NCBI RefSeq assembly: GCF_009192775.1
Contig: NZ_VTFX01000003.1
Span: 186,001 to 250,000 of the forward strand
DNA length: 64,000 bases
Source: Arthrobacter yangruifuii
GTDB lineage: Bacteria > Actinomycetota > Actinomycetes > Actinomycetales > Micrococcaceae
Reading direction: 5' to 3'
The notes beneath the pieces are model-generated. The model made no database searches, had not been told where the DNA came from, and worked only from the letters and a program-made list of their open reading frames with translations. This document shows, in pieces, positions 24,075 through 33,889 of this stretch (position 1 is the stretch's first letter; every line of letters begins with the position of its first letter). The position numbers and the translations under genes were made by a program.

Positions 24075-26573
24075 GTGAGCACGCAGTCACAGACTGATCA
24101 GCAGGAAGAGGCCGTCTACAGTTTCGCGGCCATCGAGCAGAAATGGCCCAAGGTCTGGGATGACCTCGGCGTTTTCACCCCTGCCGACGACGGCTCGCGC
24201 GAACGACGCTACGTACTGGACATGTTCCCGTACCCCTCCGGCGACCTGCACATGGGCCACGCCGAAGCGTTCGCGATGGGCGACGTCGTCGCCCGTTACT
24301 GGCGCCAGCTCGGGTATGACGTGCTGCACCCGATCGGCTGGGACTCGTTCGGCCTGCCTGCGGAGAACGCGGCCATCAAGAACAACGCGCACCCCAGCGA
24401 CTGGACCTACCGCAACATCGAGACGCAGGCGGAGTCCTTCAAGCGCTACGCCATCAGCGTGGACTGGTCCCGCCGGATCCACACCTCTGACCCCGAATAT
24501 TACCGCTGGACCCAGTGGCTGTTCACCCGGTTCTACGAGCGGGGCCTGGCCTACCGGAAGAATTCCCCGGTCAACTGGTGCCCCAAGGACCAGACCGTGC
24601 TGGCCAACGAGCAGGTAGTCAACGGCGCGTGTGAACGCTGCGGCACCCAGGTCACCAAGAAGTCGCTGAACCAGTGGTACTTCAAGATCACCGACTACGC
24701 CGACCGCCTGCTCGATGACATGGAGCAGCTCAAGGGCCACTGGCCCGAGCGCGTGCTGGCTATGCAGAAGAACTGGATCGGCCGCTCCGAGGGTGCCCAC
24801 GTCCGGTTCGTCATCGAGGCTGCCGGCGGCAAGTCCGAAGAGCAGGTCACGGTCTTCACCACCCGTCCGGACACCCTGGCCGGTGCGACCTTCTTTGTGG
24901 TTGCCGCCGACGCGCCGCTGGCACTGAACCTGGTCACGGACGAGAACCGGGAGGCACTGCTGGCGTACCGCGAGCAGGTCAAGGCGCTCTCGGACATTGA
25001 ACGCCAGTCCACCGAGCGCACCAAGACCGGTGTCTTTACCGGCCGTTACGCCGTGAACCCGCTGAACGGTGAAAAGCTGCCCGTCTGGGCCGCCGATTAT
25101 GTGCTGGCCGATTACGGTACGGGTGCCATCATGGCCGTTCCGGCGCACGACCAGCGGGACCTGGACTTTGCCAAGACCTTCGACCTGCCCGTGAAGGCGG
25201 TCCTGGACACCGGTGAAGAGGATCCGGCCGTCAGCGGCGTGGCCACCACCGGCGAAGGCACTCTGATCAACTCCGGTGCCCTGGACGGACTGCCGAAGTC
25301 CGAAGCCATCCCGGCCGCCGTCGCCATGCTGGAGGAACAGGGGACCGGCGAGAAGTTTGTGAACTTCCGGCTGCGTGACTGGCTGCTGTCCCGCCAGCGC
25401 TTCTGGGGTACGCCCATCCCGATCATCCACTGCGAAAACTGCGGCGAAGTCCCGGTCCCGGATGACCAGCTGCCCGTCACCCTGCCCACCGGCTTGAAGG
25501 GCGAGGCCCTGGCACCGAAGGGAACGTCGCCGCTGGCCTCCGCCGAGGAATGGGTCAACGTGGCCTGCCCCAAGTGCAGCGGCCCCGCCAAGCGCGACAC
25601 CGACACCATGGACACCTTCGTGGATTCGTCCTGGTACTTCATGCGCTTCGTGTCCCCGCACTTCACCGACGGTCCCTTTGATCCGGAGGCGGCAAAGAAC
25701 TGGATGCCGGTGGGACAGTACGTGGGCGGCGTCGAACACGCCATCCTGCACCTGCTGTACGCGCGGTTCTTCACCAAGGTGGTCCATGACATGGGCCTGC
25801 TGGAAGCCAGCGAACCGTTCAGCTCCCTGCTGAACCAGGGACAGGTCCTCAACGGCGGCAAGGCCATGTCCAAGTCCCTGGGTAACGGCGTGGACCTGGG
25901 CCAGCAGCTGGACAAGTACGGCGTCGACGCCGTGCGCCTGACCATGGTCTTCGCCTCCCCGCCCGAGGACGACGTCGACTGGGCGGACGTCTCGCCGTCG
26001 GGCTCCGCGAAGTTCCTGGCCCGCGCCTGGCGCCTGGGACAGGACATCACCAGCGAACCCGGCGTGGACTACACGGCAGGGGATCGGAAGCTGCGCGCCC
26101 TCACGCACCGGACCGTAGCCGAGGCCACCGAGCTGCTGGAGAACAACAAGTTCAACGTTGTTGTCGCCAAGCTGATGGAGCTGGTCAACGCGACCCGCAA
26201 GGCCATCGACTCCGGCGCCGGCGGCGCCGACCCGGCCGTCCGCGAGGCTGCCGAAGCCGTGGCCGTGATCCTGAGCCTGTTCGCCCCGTACACGGCCGAG
26301 GACCTCTGGAACCTGCTGGGCCGCGACGCTTCCGTGGTGAACGCGGGCTGGCCCGCGGTCGACAAGACCCTGCTGGTCCAGGACACGGTCACCGCCGTGG
26401 TCCAGGTGCAGGGCAAGGTCCGCGACCGCCTGGAAGTTGCCGCAGACATCAGCGAAGAGGACCTGCGAGAGGCTGCGCTGGCATCCGAGGCCGTGCAGCG
26501 GTTCCTCGACGGACGCGGTATCCGCACGGTCATCGTCCGGGCGCCGAAGCTCGTCAATATCGTTCCGGCCTAA
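24075..26573 (+). CDS. leuS: Leucyl-tRNA synthetase
   Basis: LeuS is a class I synthetase that charges tRNA-Leu. The 832-residue protein has the HIGH-box equivalent [14 protein letters not shown] near residue 57 and the KMSKS-box equivalent AMSKSLGNG near residue 597. The CP1 editing domain between them includes [14 protein letters not shown] near residue 262, the threonine-rich editing site. Zn-type [10 protein letters not shown] and [11 protein letters not shown] segments flank the later insertion. The GTG at 24075 gives a typical start. A leucine-codon leader and terminator-like hairpin lie upstream. Confidence 0.97.
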   Translation: MSTQSQTDQQEEAVYSFAAIEQKWPKVWDDLGVFTPADDGSRERRYVLDMFPYPSGDLHMGHAEAFAMGDVVARYWRQLGYDVLHPIGWDSFGLPAENAAIKNNAHPSDWTYRNIETQAESFKRYAISVDWSRRIHTSDPEYYRWTQWLFTRFYERGLAYRKNSPVNWCPKDQTVLANEQVVNGACERCGTQVTKKSLNQWYFKITDYADRLLDDMEQLKGHWPERVLAMQKNWIGRSEGAHVRFVIEAAGGKSEEQVTVFTTRPDTLAGATFFVVAADAPLALNLVTDENREALLAYREQVKALSDIERQSTERTKTGVFTGRYAVNPLNGEKLPVWAADYVLADYGTGAIMAVPAHDQRDLDFAKTFDLPVKAVLDTGEEDPAVSGVATTGEGTLINSGALDGLPKSEAIPAAVAMLEEQGTGEKFVNFRLRDWLLSRQRFWGTPIPIIHCENCGEVPVPDDQLPVTLPTGLKGEALAPKGTSPLASAEEWVNVACPKCSGPAKRDTDTMDTFVDSSWYFMRFVSPHFTDGPFDPEAAKNWMPVGQYVGGVEHAILHLLYARFFTKVVHDMGLLEASEPFSSLLNQGQVLNGGKAMSKSLGNGVDLGQQLDKYGVDAVRLTMVFASPPEDDVDWADVSPSGSAKFLARAWRLGQDITSEPGVDYTAGDRKLRALTHRTVAEATELLENNKFNVVVAKLMELVNATRKAIDSGAGGADPAVREAAEAVAVILSLFAPYTAEDLWNLLGRDASVVNAGWPAVDKTLLVQDTVTAVVQVQGKVRDRLEVAADISEEDLREAALASEAVQRFLDGRGIRTVIVRAPKLVNIVPA

Positions 26574-26585
26574 GGCTCCGGACCC

Positions 26586-27722
26586 GTGGACTGGCTGGAG
26601 CGGCTCGCCGCGCGGGCCCGGGGGCGGCAGCGGGAAACCGCTGCCGCCCCCGGGCCGCTTGTGGGCGTGGTGACCGATTCCGCCTCCGCCCTGCCCGCCG
26701 GCTGGGCGGAGGCAGCCCACGCCACCGGGTTTGTCCGGGTGGTCCCTATGCCGGTAATGATCGGCGACCAGATCTACGGGGAAGGCTCCGACGAGCTGAT
26801 TCCTGCCCTGGCCCTGGCGATGGCCCAGGGGCACGAAGTCCGCACCTCCCGGCCGGCGCCCGGACAGTTCGAATCCGCCTACCGTGAGCTGGCCGCGGCA
26901 GGGTGCACCGCCGTGGTCTCGATCCACCTCTCCGGACAGCTGTCCGGCACCGTGGATTCTGCGCGGCTGGCCGCACGGTCCGCCGACATTCCTGTGGAGG
27001 TCATCGACAGCGCGACGGCGGCCATGGGTCTCGGATTTGCAGTGGAGGCCGCAGCGGAAAGAGCCCGGGCCGGTTCCTCCGCAGCCGAGGTGGCTTCCTG
27101 TGCCCGGGCGGCAGCCGCAGGATCCAACATTCTCTTCTATGTTCCAAGCCTGGACCAGCTGCGCCGGGGCGGGCGGATCGGCGCAGCCGCCGGCTGGCTG
27201 GGAACCCTGCTCGCCGTCAAGCCGATCCTGGTGGTCCGCGACGGCAAGGTGCTCCCGCTGGAACGCATCCGGACCGCACCCAAAGCGCTGGCACGGCTCG
27301 CCGAACTGGTCCAGCAGGATATTGCCGCGCGTCCCGGGAAGGTCCGCGCCGCCGTGCACCATTTCGGTAATGCCGCCGAAGCAGAACGGCTGGCCGGTGT
27401 CATCGGCGCGGCAGCGCCCGAGGTGGAGATCCTCATCTGCCCGCTGCCTGCGGTCCTGGCCGCACATGCAGGGCTGGGGGTGCTGGCCGTGGCAGTTGCC
27501 GAAGAAGAGGGCGGCGGGCCCGCTGTTCCCGGCACCGAAGCAGTGTTGGAGGACGGATCCGGATTACTGCCCGGCGCCGCCGCTGCCGCGGAAAGCGACA
27601 CAGCCCCCGAAGCGGATAAGGCGGCGGATAAAGTGCCCGGAGGAGATGCCTTTCCGCGGGGCGCGGCCGCAGGCCCTGTGGCGAAAGCAGCCCGCCCCGG
27701 CAAGGGAAGGACGAAGGGCTGA
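26586..27722 (+). CDS. DegV-family (fatty-acid-binding) protein with long low-complexity tail
   Basis: DegV/EDD proteins bind fatty acids; in Firmicutes FakB members of this family present them to the kinase FakA. The family core is visible: GVVTDSASALPAGW near residue 27, VRTSRPAPGQFESAYRELA near residue 84, and SIHLSGQLSGTVDSARLA near residue 112, the region that holds the carboxylate. The length is 378 residues against the usual 280-290. The excess is an Ala/Gly/Glu-rich, basic-ended tail from about residue 300 that looks disordered. The GTG start is 13 bases after the leuS stop, so it is likely co-transcribed. Confidence 0.85.
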   Translation: MDWLERLAARARGRQRETAAAPGPLVGVVTDSASALPAGWAEAAHATGFVRVVPMPVMIGDQIYGEGSDELIPALALAMAQGHEVRTSRPAPGQFESAYRELAAAGCTAVVSIHLSGQLSGTVDSARLAARSADIPVEVIDSATAAMGLGFAVEAAAERARAGSSAAEVASCARAAAAGSNILFYVPSLDQLRRGGRIGAAAGWLGTLLAVKPILVVRDGKVLPLERIRTAPKALARLAELVQQDIAARPGKVRAAVHHFGNAAEAERLAGVIGAAAPEVEILICPLPAVLAAHAGLGVLAVAVAEEEGGGPAVPGTEAVLEDGSGLLPGAAAAAESDTAPEADKAADKVPGGDAFPRGAAAGPVAKAARPGKGRTKG

Positions 27723-27739
27723 CATTCCCCGGTATAGCC

Positions 27740-27761
27740 GCAGGGAATGCATTTTCCCTGC
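27740..27761 (+). terminator. Stem-loop after the DegV gene
   Basis: GCAGGGAA, 6 bases, TTCCCTGC form a perfect 8-base stem 18 bases past the stop. There is no U-tract, so termination is only possible. Confidence 0.4.
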
Positions 27762-27837
27762 CGCTAATGAGCCGGCTGCCTAACAATCCGGTGTTATAGT
27801 TGCCGAAATTCTCCTCGCAGTGAAAGGGACTATACCC

Positions 27838-28488
27838 ATGGCTCCGTTTGGATTCGGCAAGAACAATGAAGCAGCCGCGGAGGCTCCGGCACTGGACCTC
27901 GGCAAGAAAGCCGGCACCATTTCCCTGGAAAAGGGAAACCGGGTCACCATTGCGAAAACGCCGATTATTACCGCCCGTTGTGAATGGTCATCCAATACTG
28001 ACTACGACCTTTACGCGCTGGTCATTCTCCGGGACGGAACGGAGCTGGTCTGCTCGACCTTCGGTTCCGAGGCCCAGCCGGTTCCCACGCCGGAACTGCT
28101 CGACGGCGCCGTCCGGCATCTCGGTGATGTGGGCCGCGGGCAGAACGGAAAGGCGCAGGAAACCATCGAGATCCGTCTGACGGACCAGATTGAAGCAGTT
28201 GTCCCCATCGCGTATTCGGCCCAGTCCAACGGCATGGGTTCTTTCCGCAAATACGGGGTGTCCCTGGGGATTGATAACGGTTCCGGGACCAGCGTCACCA
28301 TTGATTCCGCAAATGCGTCAAAGCGAATGAGCGTCTTCACAGTTGCCATCGGGGTTATCCGCAATACCGCTGACGGAGTTGTTGTGGAGTCGCTGGAAAC
28401 CTATTCGAAGTCCTTGAGCGAATTCCGTCCCGCCTGGCAGAACGGCCAGGTTGTTATGGACGCAGGGTCGAAAAACATCTTCAAGTAA
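27838..28488 (+). CDS. TerD-like (tellurium-resistance/stress) domain protein
   Basis: The 216-residue protein resembles the TerD domain found in Ter stress proteins, which bind calcium in characterised members. After a short linker (FGFGKNNEAAAEAPALDLGK), strands such as ITARCEWSSNTDYDLYALVI and TIEIRLTDQIEAVVPIAYSA follow, with the D-x-D-L-Y motif that helps coordinate metal. The longer frame begins at 27820, but ATG at 27838 has GAAAGGGA eight bases before it. No other ter gene is nearby. Codon use (ATT, AAT, TCC, GTT) is visibly less GC-biased than in its neighbours, which may mean transfer or weak selection. Confidence 0.75.
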   Translation: MAPFGFGKNNEAAAEAPALDLGKKAGTISLEKGNRVTIAKTPIITARCEWSSNTDYDLYALVILRDGTELVCSTFGSEAQPVPTPELLDGAVRHLGDVGRGQNGKAQETIEIRLTDQIEAVVPIAYSAQSNGMGSFRKYGVSLGIDNGSGTSVTIDSANASKRMSVFTVAIGVIRNTADGVVVESLETYSKSLSEFRPAWQNGQVVMDAGSKNIFK

Positions 28489-28618
28489 GCAGGTCTGCGG
28501 CTTTCATCGCCGGGATCTTGTCCTCAACAATGCTGCATTGGGCTGCGGCGCCCCGGCCCTGTCCACCGGGCCGGGGCACGGGCGGCCGCTTGGAAACAGC
28601 GGTAACTAGTTTTGCCGG

Positions 28619-29476
28619 ATGGCACAGCATCGATGGAACACCGCCGGCACCCGTGACACTGTGGGCCCCGAGCGACCGGAGTCCACTGAGCCCCCGGAGT
28701 CCACGGAGCCTCCCGGGTTCCCGGAGGCTCCCGGACTCCGACGCCGGTGGGCTTTTTCGCTGCCCGCGGCAGTGCTTGCGGTTTGCCTGCTGCTGGGATG
28801 CGCGGCAGCAGTAGTGCTGCTTCGGGACAAGGGTCCCGTTCCGGTGGCCAAGATCGAGTTGTCCCCGCCTGCCACCGGCCAACCGACGGTCCCTGACGGC
28901 GCCGGCAGCCCGGGCGCTGCTCCGGTTCCTGCCTCCCCGGTTCCCCTGCCGTCGCCTTCCCGGCAGGGAGAGGCGGCAGGTGGCCCGGTCATTGTGGTGG
29001 TGCATATAGCCGGCGCAGTGCAGCGCCCGGGCATTGTGCGGCTGCCGCCGGGCAGCCGGATCATCGATGCGGTTGATGCCGCCGGTGGAACGGCGGCGGA
29101 TGCGGACCTCGCCGCCGTCAATCTGGCCGCCCCGCTGGAGGACGGCGCCATGGTGCTCGTTCCGCGCATCGGTGAAGTTGCGCAGCCGCCCGGCAGCACT
29201 ACGGGAGGCACTGCCGGCGGAGGAACAGCGGGCGGTACCGGCACTGCGGACGGTTCCGGGACGCAGGCCGACGGCGGCCCACCGGTCAGCGTCAACCTGA
29301 ACACCGCCGACTCCACCGCGCTTCAGACACTGCCAAGGGTCGGCCCTGTCCTGGCCGAACGGATCATTGCGTGGCGCACCGAGCACGGAAGCTTCAGCAG
29401 CCCGGAGGATCTGGATGCAGTTCCCGGGATCGGTGAAGCCATGATGGCGGCGCTGCTGCCTCTGGTCACGGTCTAA
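28619..29476 (+). CDS. comEA: ComEA-family DNA-binding protein (SLBB + helix-hairpin-helix)
   Basis: ComEA is the membrane-anchored DNA receptor of natural transformation machinery. The 285-residue protein has a proline-rich cytoplasmic N-terminus, one transmembrane helix at about residues 45-68 (FSLPAAVLAVCLLLGCAAAV), a Pro/Ser-rich spacer, an SLBB/ubiquitin-like domain (VVVHIAGAVQRPGIVRLPPG near residue 122), a Gly/Thr-rich linker, and a C-terminal double HhH DNA-binding domain (NLNTADSTALQTLPRVGPVL, then FSSPEDLDAVPGIGEAMM). The comEC gene starts 10 bases later. Presence in an actinobacterium does not prove competence. Confidence 0.9.
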   Translation: MAQHRWNTAGTRDTVGPERPESTEPPESTEPPGFPEAPGLRRRWAFSLPAAVLAVCLLLGCAAAVVLLRDKGPVPVAKIELSPPATGQPTVPDGAGSPGAAPVPASPVPLPSPSRQGEAAGGPVIVVVHIAGAVQRPGIVRLPPGSRIIDAVDAAGGTAADADLAAVNLAAPLEDGAMVLVPRIGEVAQPPGSTTGGTAGGGTAGGTGTADGSGTQADGGPPVSVNLNTADSTALQTLPRVGPVLAERIIAWRTEHGSFSSPEDLDAVPGIGEAMMAALLPLVTV

Positions 29477-29486
29477 CGGGCCGCGG

Positions 29487-32270
29487 ATGTCCGGCGGGCC
29501 CGAGAGCAGATGGTCACGGTACGTCGACTCGGCGTTGAACCTGAATACACACCCGGGTGTTCGGGAGGGAGCCGGGCAGCCGGAAGCGGGACGCGGTGCA
29601 GGCGGAAAGCAGAGGGCAGCCGAAAAGCAGAGGGCACCAGGGTGGGGCATCCGGCTGCGGGAAGCCCGGGCCACCCGTGGAACCGCCGCGGCAGATGCGC
29701 CGCAGCCGCTCCGGGAACTCCGGCTGTTGCCCGCAGCAGCAACCGTCTGGGCTGCCGCTTACGTCGTGGTCCGGCTTCCTCCGCCGGCGGGGTGGGCACT
29801 GGCCGGTGCCGCAGCTGTTCTGGCCGTTCTCCTACTGACCGCCTCACGGGTGCAGACCAGGGCGGCGGCGGACACTGACGCCCCACCGGAATCGGTCCGG
29901 AGACCGATGCCCGCGGGTCGGGGAAGACGCTTCCTGCCGCAGGGGGCTGCTGCGATCCTTCGGGGTGCCGCCGTCCCCATGGCAGCGGCGGCATTGGTCT
30001 GCGCCGGTGCAGCGGCCAGCCTCGGCGCCCGTACCGCCGGCCCGATCTCCGGACTCATCGACGACGGGGCGGCTGTCACGGCGGAGCTGCGTGCCACGTC
30101 AGACGCCCGGCCGGGAATGCCGGACCGGTTCACCGGCCGTCCCCGGTATCTCGTTGATGCCGTGGCGGAATCCGGAACCGCCGCGGGCCGGCGTTTCGGG
30201 ACGTCGGCAACCCTTCTGGTGATCGGCGGAGAGGACTATGCACCCATCAGGCTGGGGGACCGGTTTACCAGTGCCGGATCCCTGCAGCCCCTGCCCGCCG
30301 GGGACCGGAACCTGGCCATGCTGCGGGCGGGCGCCCCTCCTGGCATCACGCCTGCCGGTGGGTGGTACGGAGTAACCGCGGCGCTCCGGGAAACCTTTGT
30401 CCGGACGGCCGAAGACCGCGGCGCGGCGGTTGACGGCCTTCTGCCCGGCATGGTGCTGGGCGACCGGGGAGGACTGGACCCCGGACTGGGCCAGGCGATG
30501 AAAGATACCGGCCTGACCCACCTGACGGCAGTATCGGGCGCCAACTGCAGCTACCTGCTGGCCTTCGTCTTCCTCGCAGCCCGCGCCCTGCGGCTGCCGC
30601 GGGCCCCTGCGGTATTGCTGGCCCTGGCCGGGCTGGCCGCGTTTGTGCTCCTTGTCCGGCCGGACCCCAGCGTGCTGCGCGCAGCTGTCATGGGCGGGCT
30701 GGGAACCCTCGCAGTGCTCTCCGGGCGGGGACGCCTTTCCGCCGCACTGCTCTTCCTGTCGATCACGGTCCTGTTGTGCGTGGATCCCTGGCTGTGTGGA
30801 AGTTACGCATTCATCCTGTCGGTCTGCGCAACTCTTGGCCTGGTCGTGGTGGGACCGCACCTGGTCCGGGTCCTGTCCATGCGCCTGCCCCGCTGGTTCT
30901 CAGCGGCTTTGGCCATTCCGGTGGCTGCACAGCTGTTCTGCGGCCCGGTGCTGGTGCTCCTGCAGCCGCAGCTGCCGGTGTATTCGGTCCCGGCGAATCT
31001 CGTGGCAGCCCCTGTAGTACCGGCCGTGACCGTGGCCGGCATGCTGGCCGTAGCCCTGATCGGCGTTGCTCCCGTGCTGGCTGTGCCGCCGCTTCTGTTT
31101 GCGGCCGCGGGTGCCTGGTGGGTGGCGGGAACGGCCCGGTTCTTCGGAGCCCTTCCGGGCGCCCTGGCTGGGTGGCCTGAGGGCACGCCGGGAGTAGTGC
31201 TGATGGCTGCGGGGGCGGCGGCAGCGGTGGCCGGCATCTTGTACATCTCGCTGCGCGGCACCGGCGGCATGTCCGGTACCGGTGGCCGGCGGAGGCAGGT
31301 GAACCAGCAGTATCCGGAGTCCCCGCGGTCCCCGCGGAACCCGCCGTTTCCTCCGCAGGCCGGGTTTCGGGGTTCCCGCCGCACCCGTACGGCGTCCGTT
31401 GGAGCCGCTTTGCTGGCCTTTCCGGTGGCTGCCGTCCTCACTGCGCGTGCCATGCAGGAAGAGCCCGGGCAGGTTCAGGAGTGGGAAGTGGCAGCCTGCG
31501 ACGTCGGGCAGGGCGACGGGTTCGCCGTCCGTGCCGGTCCCGACAGCGCCGTGGTGATCGATGCCGGCGGGGAACCCGGTCCCATGGACGCCTGCCTGGA
31601 CAGCCTTGGCGTGCGCACCGTGGAACTCCTCGTGTTCACGCACGCCCACCTGGACCATTACGGCGGAGCCGCGGGAGTTCTTTCGGGCCGCACCGTGCTG
31701 CAGATCGGCTACTCGACCGCCGGGCCTGGGCTGCCGGATGAGCTGACCGGAATACTGGATGGTTCCGCTGCGCCCCGTACACCGCTGACGGACGGGATGG
31801 CTGGAACGGCCGGCAGTGTGCAGTGGGAAGTCCTATGGCCACCGGCTGCGGAGCCTTCCCTTGCCGCAGCGGGAGACGAGGAGGAGAACAACGCCAGCGC
31901 CGTCCTGTTGCTGACCCTTGCCGCGCAGGGGCCGGGGGAAGAGCCGTTGAGGATACTGTTTACCGGCGACGCCGAGGAAGATGCTTCCACGGCCGTCCTC
32001 GCATCCCATCCGGAGCTGCGGGCAGGGGTGGATGTACTGAAGGTTCCCCACCACGGGGCACGTAACGGCGGCGACAGTTGGATCCGGACCCTGCGGCCTT
32101 CCCTGGCCCTGATCTCGGTCGGCGCCGACAATGACTACGGCCATCCGGCGCCGCAGATCCTGAGCAGCCTTGAGGCTGCGGGATCGGCTGTTGCCCGGAC
32201 GGACCTGTACGGAACGGTGCTGCTAATCCACCAAGGCAACACCCTTGCCGTCCGGAGCCTGCCGCCCTGA
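29487..32270 (+). CDS. comEC: ComEC/Rec2-family DNA-uptake channel protein
   Basis: ComEC forms the inner-membrane channel that passes single-stranded DNA into the cell during transformation. The 927-residue protein begins with a basic segment and two N-terminal hydrophobic helices. The Competence domain follows (AMKDTGLTHLTAVSGANCSY near residue 335, with many helices to about 600), then a C-terminal metallo-beta-lactamase-like domain. That domain keeps CDVGQGDGFAV, the metal motif FTHAHLDHYGG near residue 715, FTGDAEEDA and VPHHGARNG, so a nuclease activity is plausible. It is directly behind comEA, and holA follows after a gap of 456 bases, the usual comEC-holA neighbourhood. Confidence 0.92.
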   Translation: MSGGPESRWSRYVDSALNLNTHPGVREGAGQPEAGRGAGGKQRAAEKQRAPGWGIRLREARATRGTAAADAPQPLRELRLLPAAATVWAAAYVVVRLPPPAGWALAGAAAVLAVLLLTASRVQTRAAADTDAPPESVRRPMPAGRGRRFLPQGAAAILRGAAVPMAAAALVCAGAAASLGARTAGPISGLIDDGAAVTAELRATSDARPGMPDRFTGRPRYLVDAVAESGTAAGRRFGTSATLLVIGGEDYAPIRLGDRFTSAGSLQPLPAGDRNLAMLRAGAPPGITPAGGWYGVTAALRETFVRTAEDRGAAVDGLLPGMVLGDRGGLDPGLGQAMKDTGLTHLTAVSGANCSYLLAFVFLAARALRLPRAPAVLLALAGLAAFVLLVRPDPSVLRAAVMGGLGTLAVLSGRGRLSAALLFLSITVLLCVDPWLCGSYAFILSVCATLGLVVVGPHLVRVLSMRLPRWFSAALAIPVAAQLFCGPVLVLLQPQLPVYSVPANLVAAPVVPAVTVAGMLAVALIGVAPVLAVPPLLFAAAGAWWVAGTARFFGALPGALAGWPEGTPGVVLMAAGAAAAVAGILYISLRGTGGMSGTGGRRRQVNQQYPESPRSPRNPPFPPQAGFRGSRRTRTASVGAALLAFPVAAVLTARAMQEEPGQVQEWEVAACDVGQGDGFAVRAGPDSAVVIDAGGEPGPMDACLDSLGVRTVELLVFTHAHLDHYGGAAGVLSGRTVLQIGYSTAGPGLPDELTGILDGSAAPRTPLTDGMAGTAGSVQWEVLWPPAAEPSLAAAGDEEENNASAVLLLTLAAQGPGEEPLRILFTGDAEEDASTAVLASHPELRAGVDVLKVPHHGARNGGDSWIRTLRPSLALISVGADNDYGHPAPQILSSLEAAGSAVARTDLYGTVLLIHQGNTLAVRSLPP

Positions 32271-32276
32271 CGGGGT

Positions 32277-32673
32277 GTGCAGTCCGGGCCGGGACCGTCC
32301 ATCCACGTCACCGGGTCGACATCCCTGACCTTGGTGACTTGGCACGGCGCGACCACTGTGACTTTGACTGAGGGGACAGAGCCTGAGCCCCTCGTCAGGG
32401 AGTTCGAAGAGAAGTACCGGGACACTCGATTCACCATCGATCTACCTCATCGCACCGGGATTCGATCCTCACACGATCCGTATTGCTTCCAGTTCCGACT
32501 GCTTCATCTGGGTGGACGACGGCAAGTATAAGCGTGGGAATTTCTCAGCGGCCCTTCCGGGAGCGAGCCGGTTGGAGGTCAACACGTCCAGCGGGAAAAT
32601 TGGCCGGACCGGGCGGGCGTGGCAATCTTGGAGGGGACCTGTCAGCGGTAGGGACGGGTTCCATTCCGCATAA
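32277..32673 (+). pseudogene. Probable frameshifted gene remnant between comEC and holA
   Basis: No intact gene fits the comEC-holA gap. Two overlapping frames look protein-like. The first runs from GTG 32277 and includes EPEPLVREFEEKYRDTRFTI. The second, one base out of phase, takes over near 32440 with YLIAPGFDPHTIRIASSDCF, continues IWVDDGKYKRGNFSAALPGA and ends at the TAA at 32671-32673. Joining them near ATCGATC (about 32437-32443) would give one protein of about 130 residues. Base composition is more AT-rich than the neighbours. The family is not recognised. It may be a decayed small gene or, if the shift is a sequencing error, a live one. Confidence 0.45.
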
Positions 32674-32726
32674 CCCGTCAGGCCCGACCGCACCGGGCCG
32701 CCCGCACCACTCCAGGAGAACCAGCT

Positions 32727-33752
32727 GTGAATCCGGCCGTTCCATCCAAGCGCAGCTCCGGCAGCAAAACCTCCTCCCGTACTGTGTCCTGGCGCGACGT
32801 CGAGCCGGCGCCGTTCATCCTTCTGGCCGGCCCCGAAGACTACCTGGCCTCCCGTGCACGGGACCGGCTGCGCAGCCTGCTGCGGGAAAAGCAGCCGGAC
32901 ACCGAACTCGTACAGTTCGACGCCGCCACCTATGCTTCCGGGGAACTTATGCTGCAGTCGAGCCCCTCGTTATTCGGTGAAGCCAAACTCATTGAAGCAG
33001 TGAACCTGGCGTCGATGAATGAGGACTTCCTCACCGAAACCCTCACCTACCTGAAGGACCCCTCACCGGACGCCGTCCTGGTGCTGCATCACTCCGGCGG
33101 CAACCGCGGCAAGAAGCTACTGGACGCAGTGAAGGCCGCCGGTGCTCCGGTGGTGGAATGCCAGCCCTTTAAGAAGGACGCCGAGAAGCTGGACTTCGTT
33201 ACCTCGGAGTTCCGCTCCGCCCGCCGCCGGATTGACCCGGCCGCGGCCCGGGCACTGGTGAACGCCGTCGGCTCCAGCCTCTCCGAACTGGCCGCCTCCT
33301 GCCAGCAGCTGATCAGCGATTCCACCGGCGAAGTCACCGAGGAGCTGGTGGAGCGGTACTACGGCGGGCGTGTAGAGGCCACCGCGTTCAAGGTCGCCGA
33401 CGCCGCGCTGGCCGGCCGGGCAGCACAGGCACTGTCCATGCTCCGGCACGCCTTGGATACCGGAGTGGACCCGGTCCCGCTGGTGGGGGCCCTGGCGATG
33501 AAGGTCCGGGCCGTCGCGCGGGTGGCGAACCTGCGGGGCTCCTCCGCATCCATGGCCAAGGACCTCGGGATGGCTCCATGGCAGGTGGACCAGGCCCGCA
33601 GGGATGCCCAGCGGTTCTCCTCCGAGTCCCTGATCGAAGCCGTCCAGGCCCTGGCCGAGGCAGATGCCCAGGTCAAGGGCGCCGGCAGGGACCCCGTGTA
33701 CGCCGTCGAACGCGCCGTGACGGTGATTGCGCTGGCAGCGTCGGGCCGGTAG
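32727..33752 (+). CDS. holA: DNA polymerase III delta subunit
   Basis: HolA is the delta wrench of the clamp loader that opens the beta sliding clamp. The 341-residue protein has the delta N-terminal fold (FILLAGPEDYLASRARDRLR near residue 31), a middle AAA-like region with no functional P-loop (PDAVLVLHHSGGNRGKK), and a helical C-terminal collar domain (KVADAALAGRAAQALSMLRH near residue 222). The GTG start has AGGAGAA upstream at good spacing. holA downstream of comEC and beside rpsT is a widely conserved order. Confidence 0.93.
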   Translation: MNPAVPSKRSSGSKTSSRTVSWRDVEPAPFILLAGPEDYLASRARDRLRSLLREKQPDTELVQFDAATYASGELMLQSSPSLFGEAKLIEAVNLASMNEDFLTETLTYLKDPSPDAVLVLHHSGGNRGKKLLDAVKAAGAPVVECQPFKKDAEKLDFVTSEFRSARRRIDPAAARALVNAVGSSLSELAASCQQLISDSTGEVTEELVERYYGGRVEATAFKVADAALAGRAAQALSMLRHALDTGVDPVPLVGALAMKVRAVARVANLRGSSASMAKDLGMAPWQVDQARRDAQRFSSESLIEAVQALAEADAQVKGAGRDPVYAVERAVTVIALAASGR

Positions 33753-33834
33753 CCATCCGGCGGCCCGCACCGGCTCCACGGTGCCGGCACGCTGCCCGGA
33801 CCGGCGCCGGGCTGCAGCTTCGGGGCAAAGCAAA

Positions 33835-33865
33835 AGCGGCCGGTCCCCGAAAGGGACCGGCCGCT
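33835..33865 (-). terminator. Intrinsic terminator between holA and rpsT
   Basis: A perfect 13-base stem (AGCGGCCGGTCCC) encloses a 5-base loop. Reading on the minus strand it is followed by TTTTGCTTTG, so it mainly terminates rpsT but can also serve holA. Confidence 0.8.
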
Positions 33866-33889
33866 GATGTAAGTCTGTAGTGCTGCTGC

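Noticed and set aside
24087-27467. Open frame of 1126 codons on the minus strand opposite leuS and the DegV gene
   Set aside because: It mirrors the third-position GC bias of real genes, runs across two plus-strand genes and shows no domain.
32271-32726. Insertion sequence remnant between comEC and holA
   Set aside because: No terminal inverted repeats, target duplication or transposase-like residues were seen.
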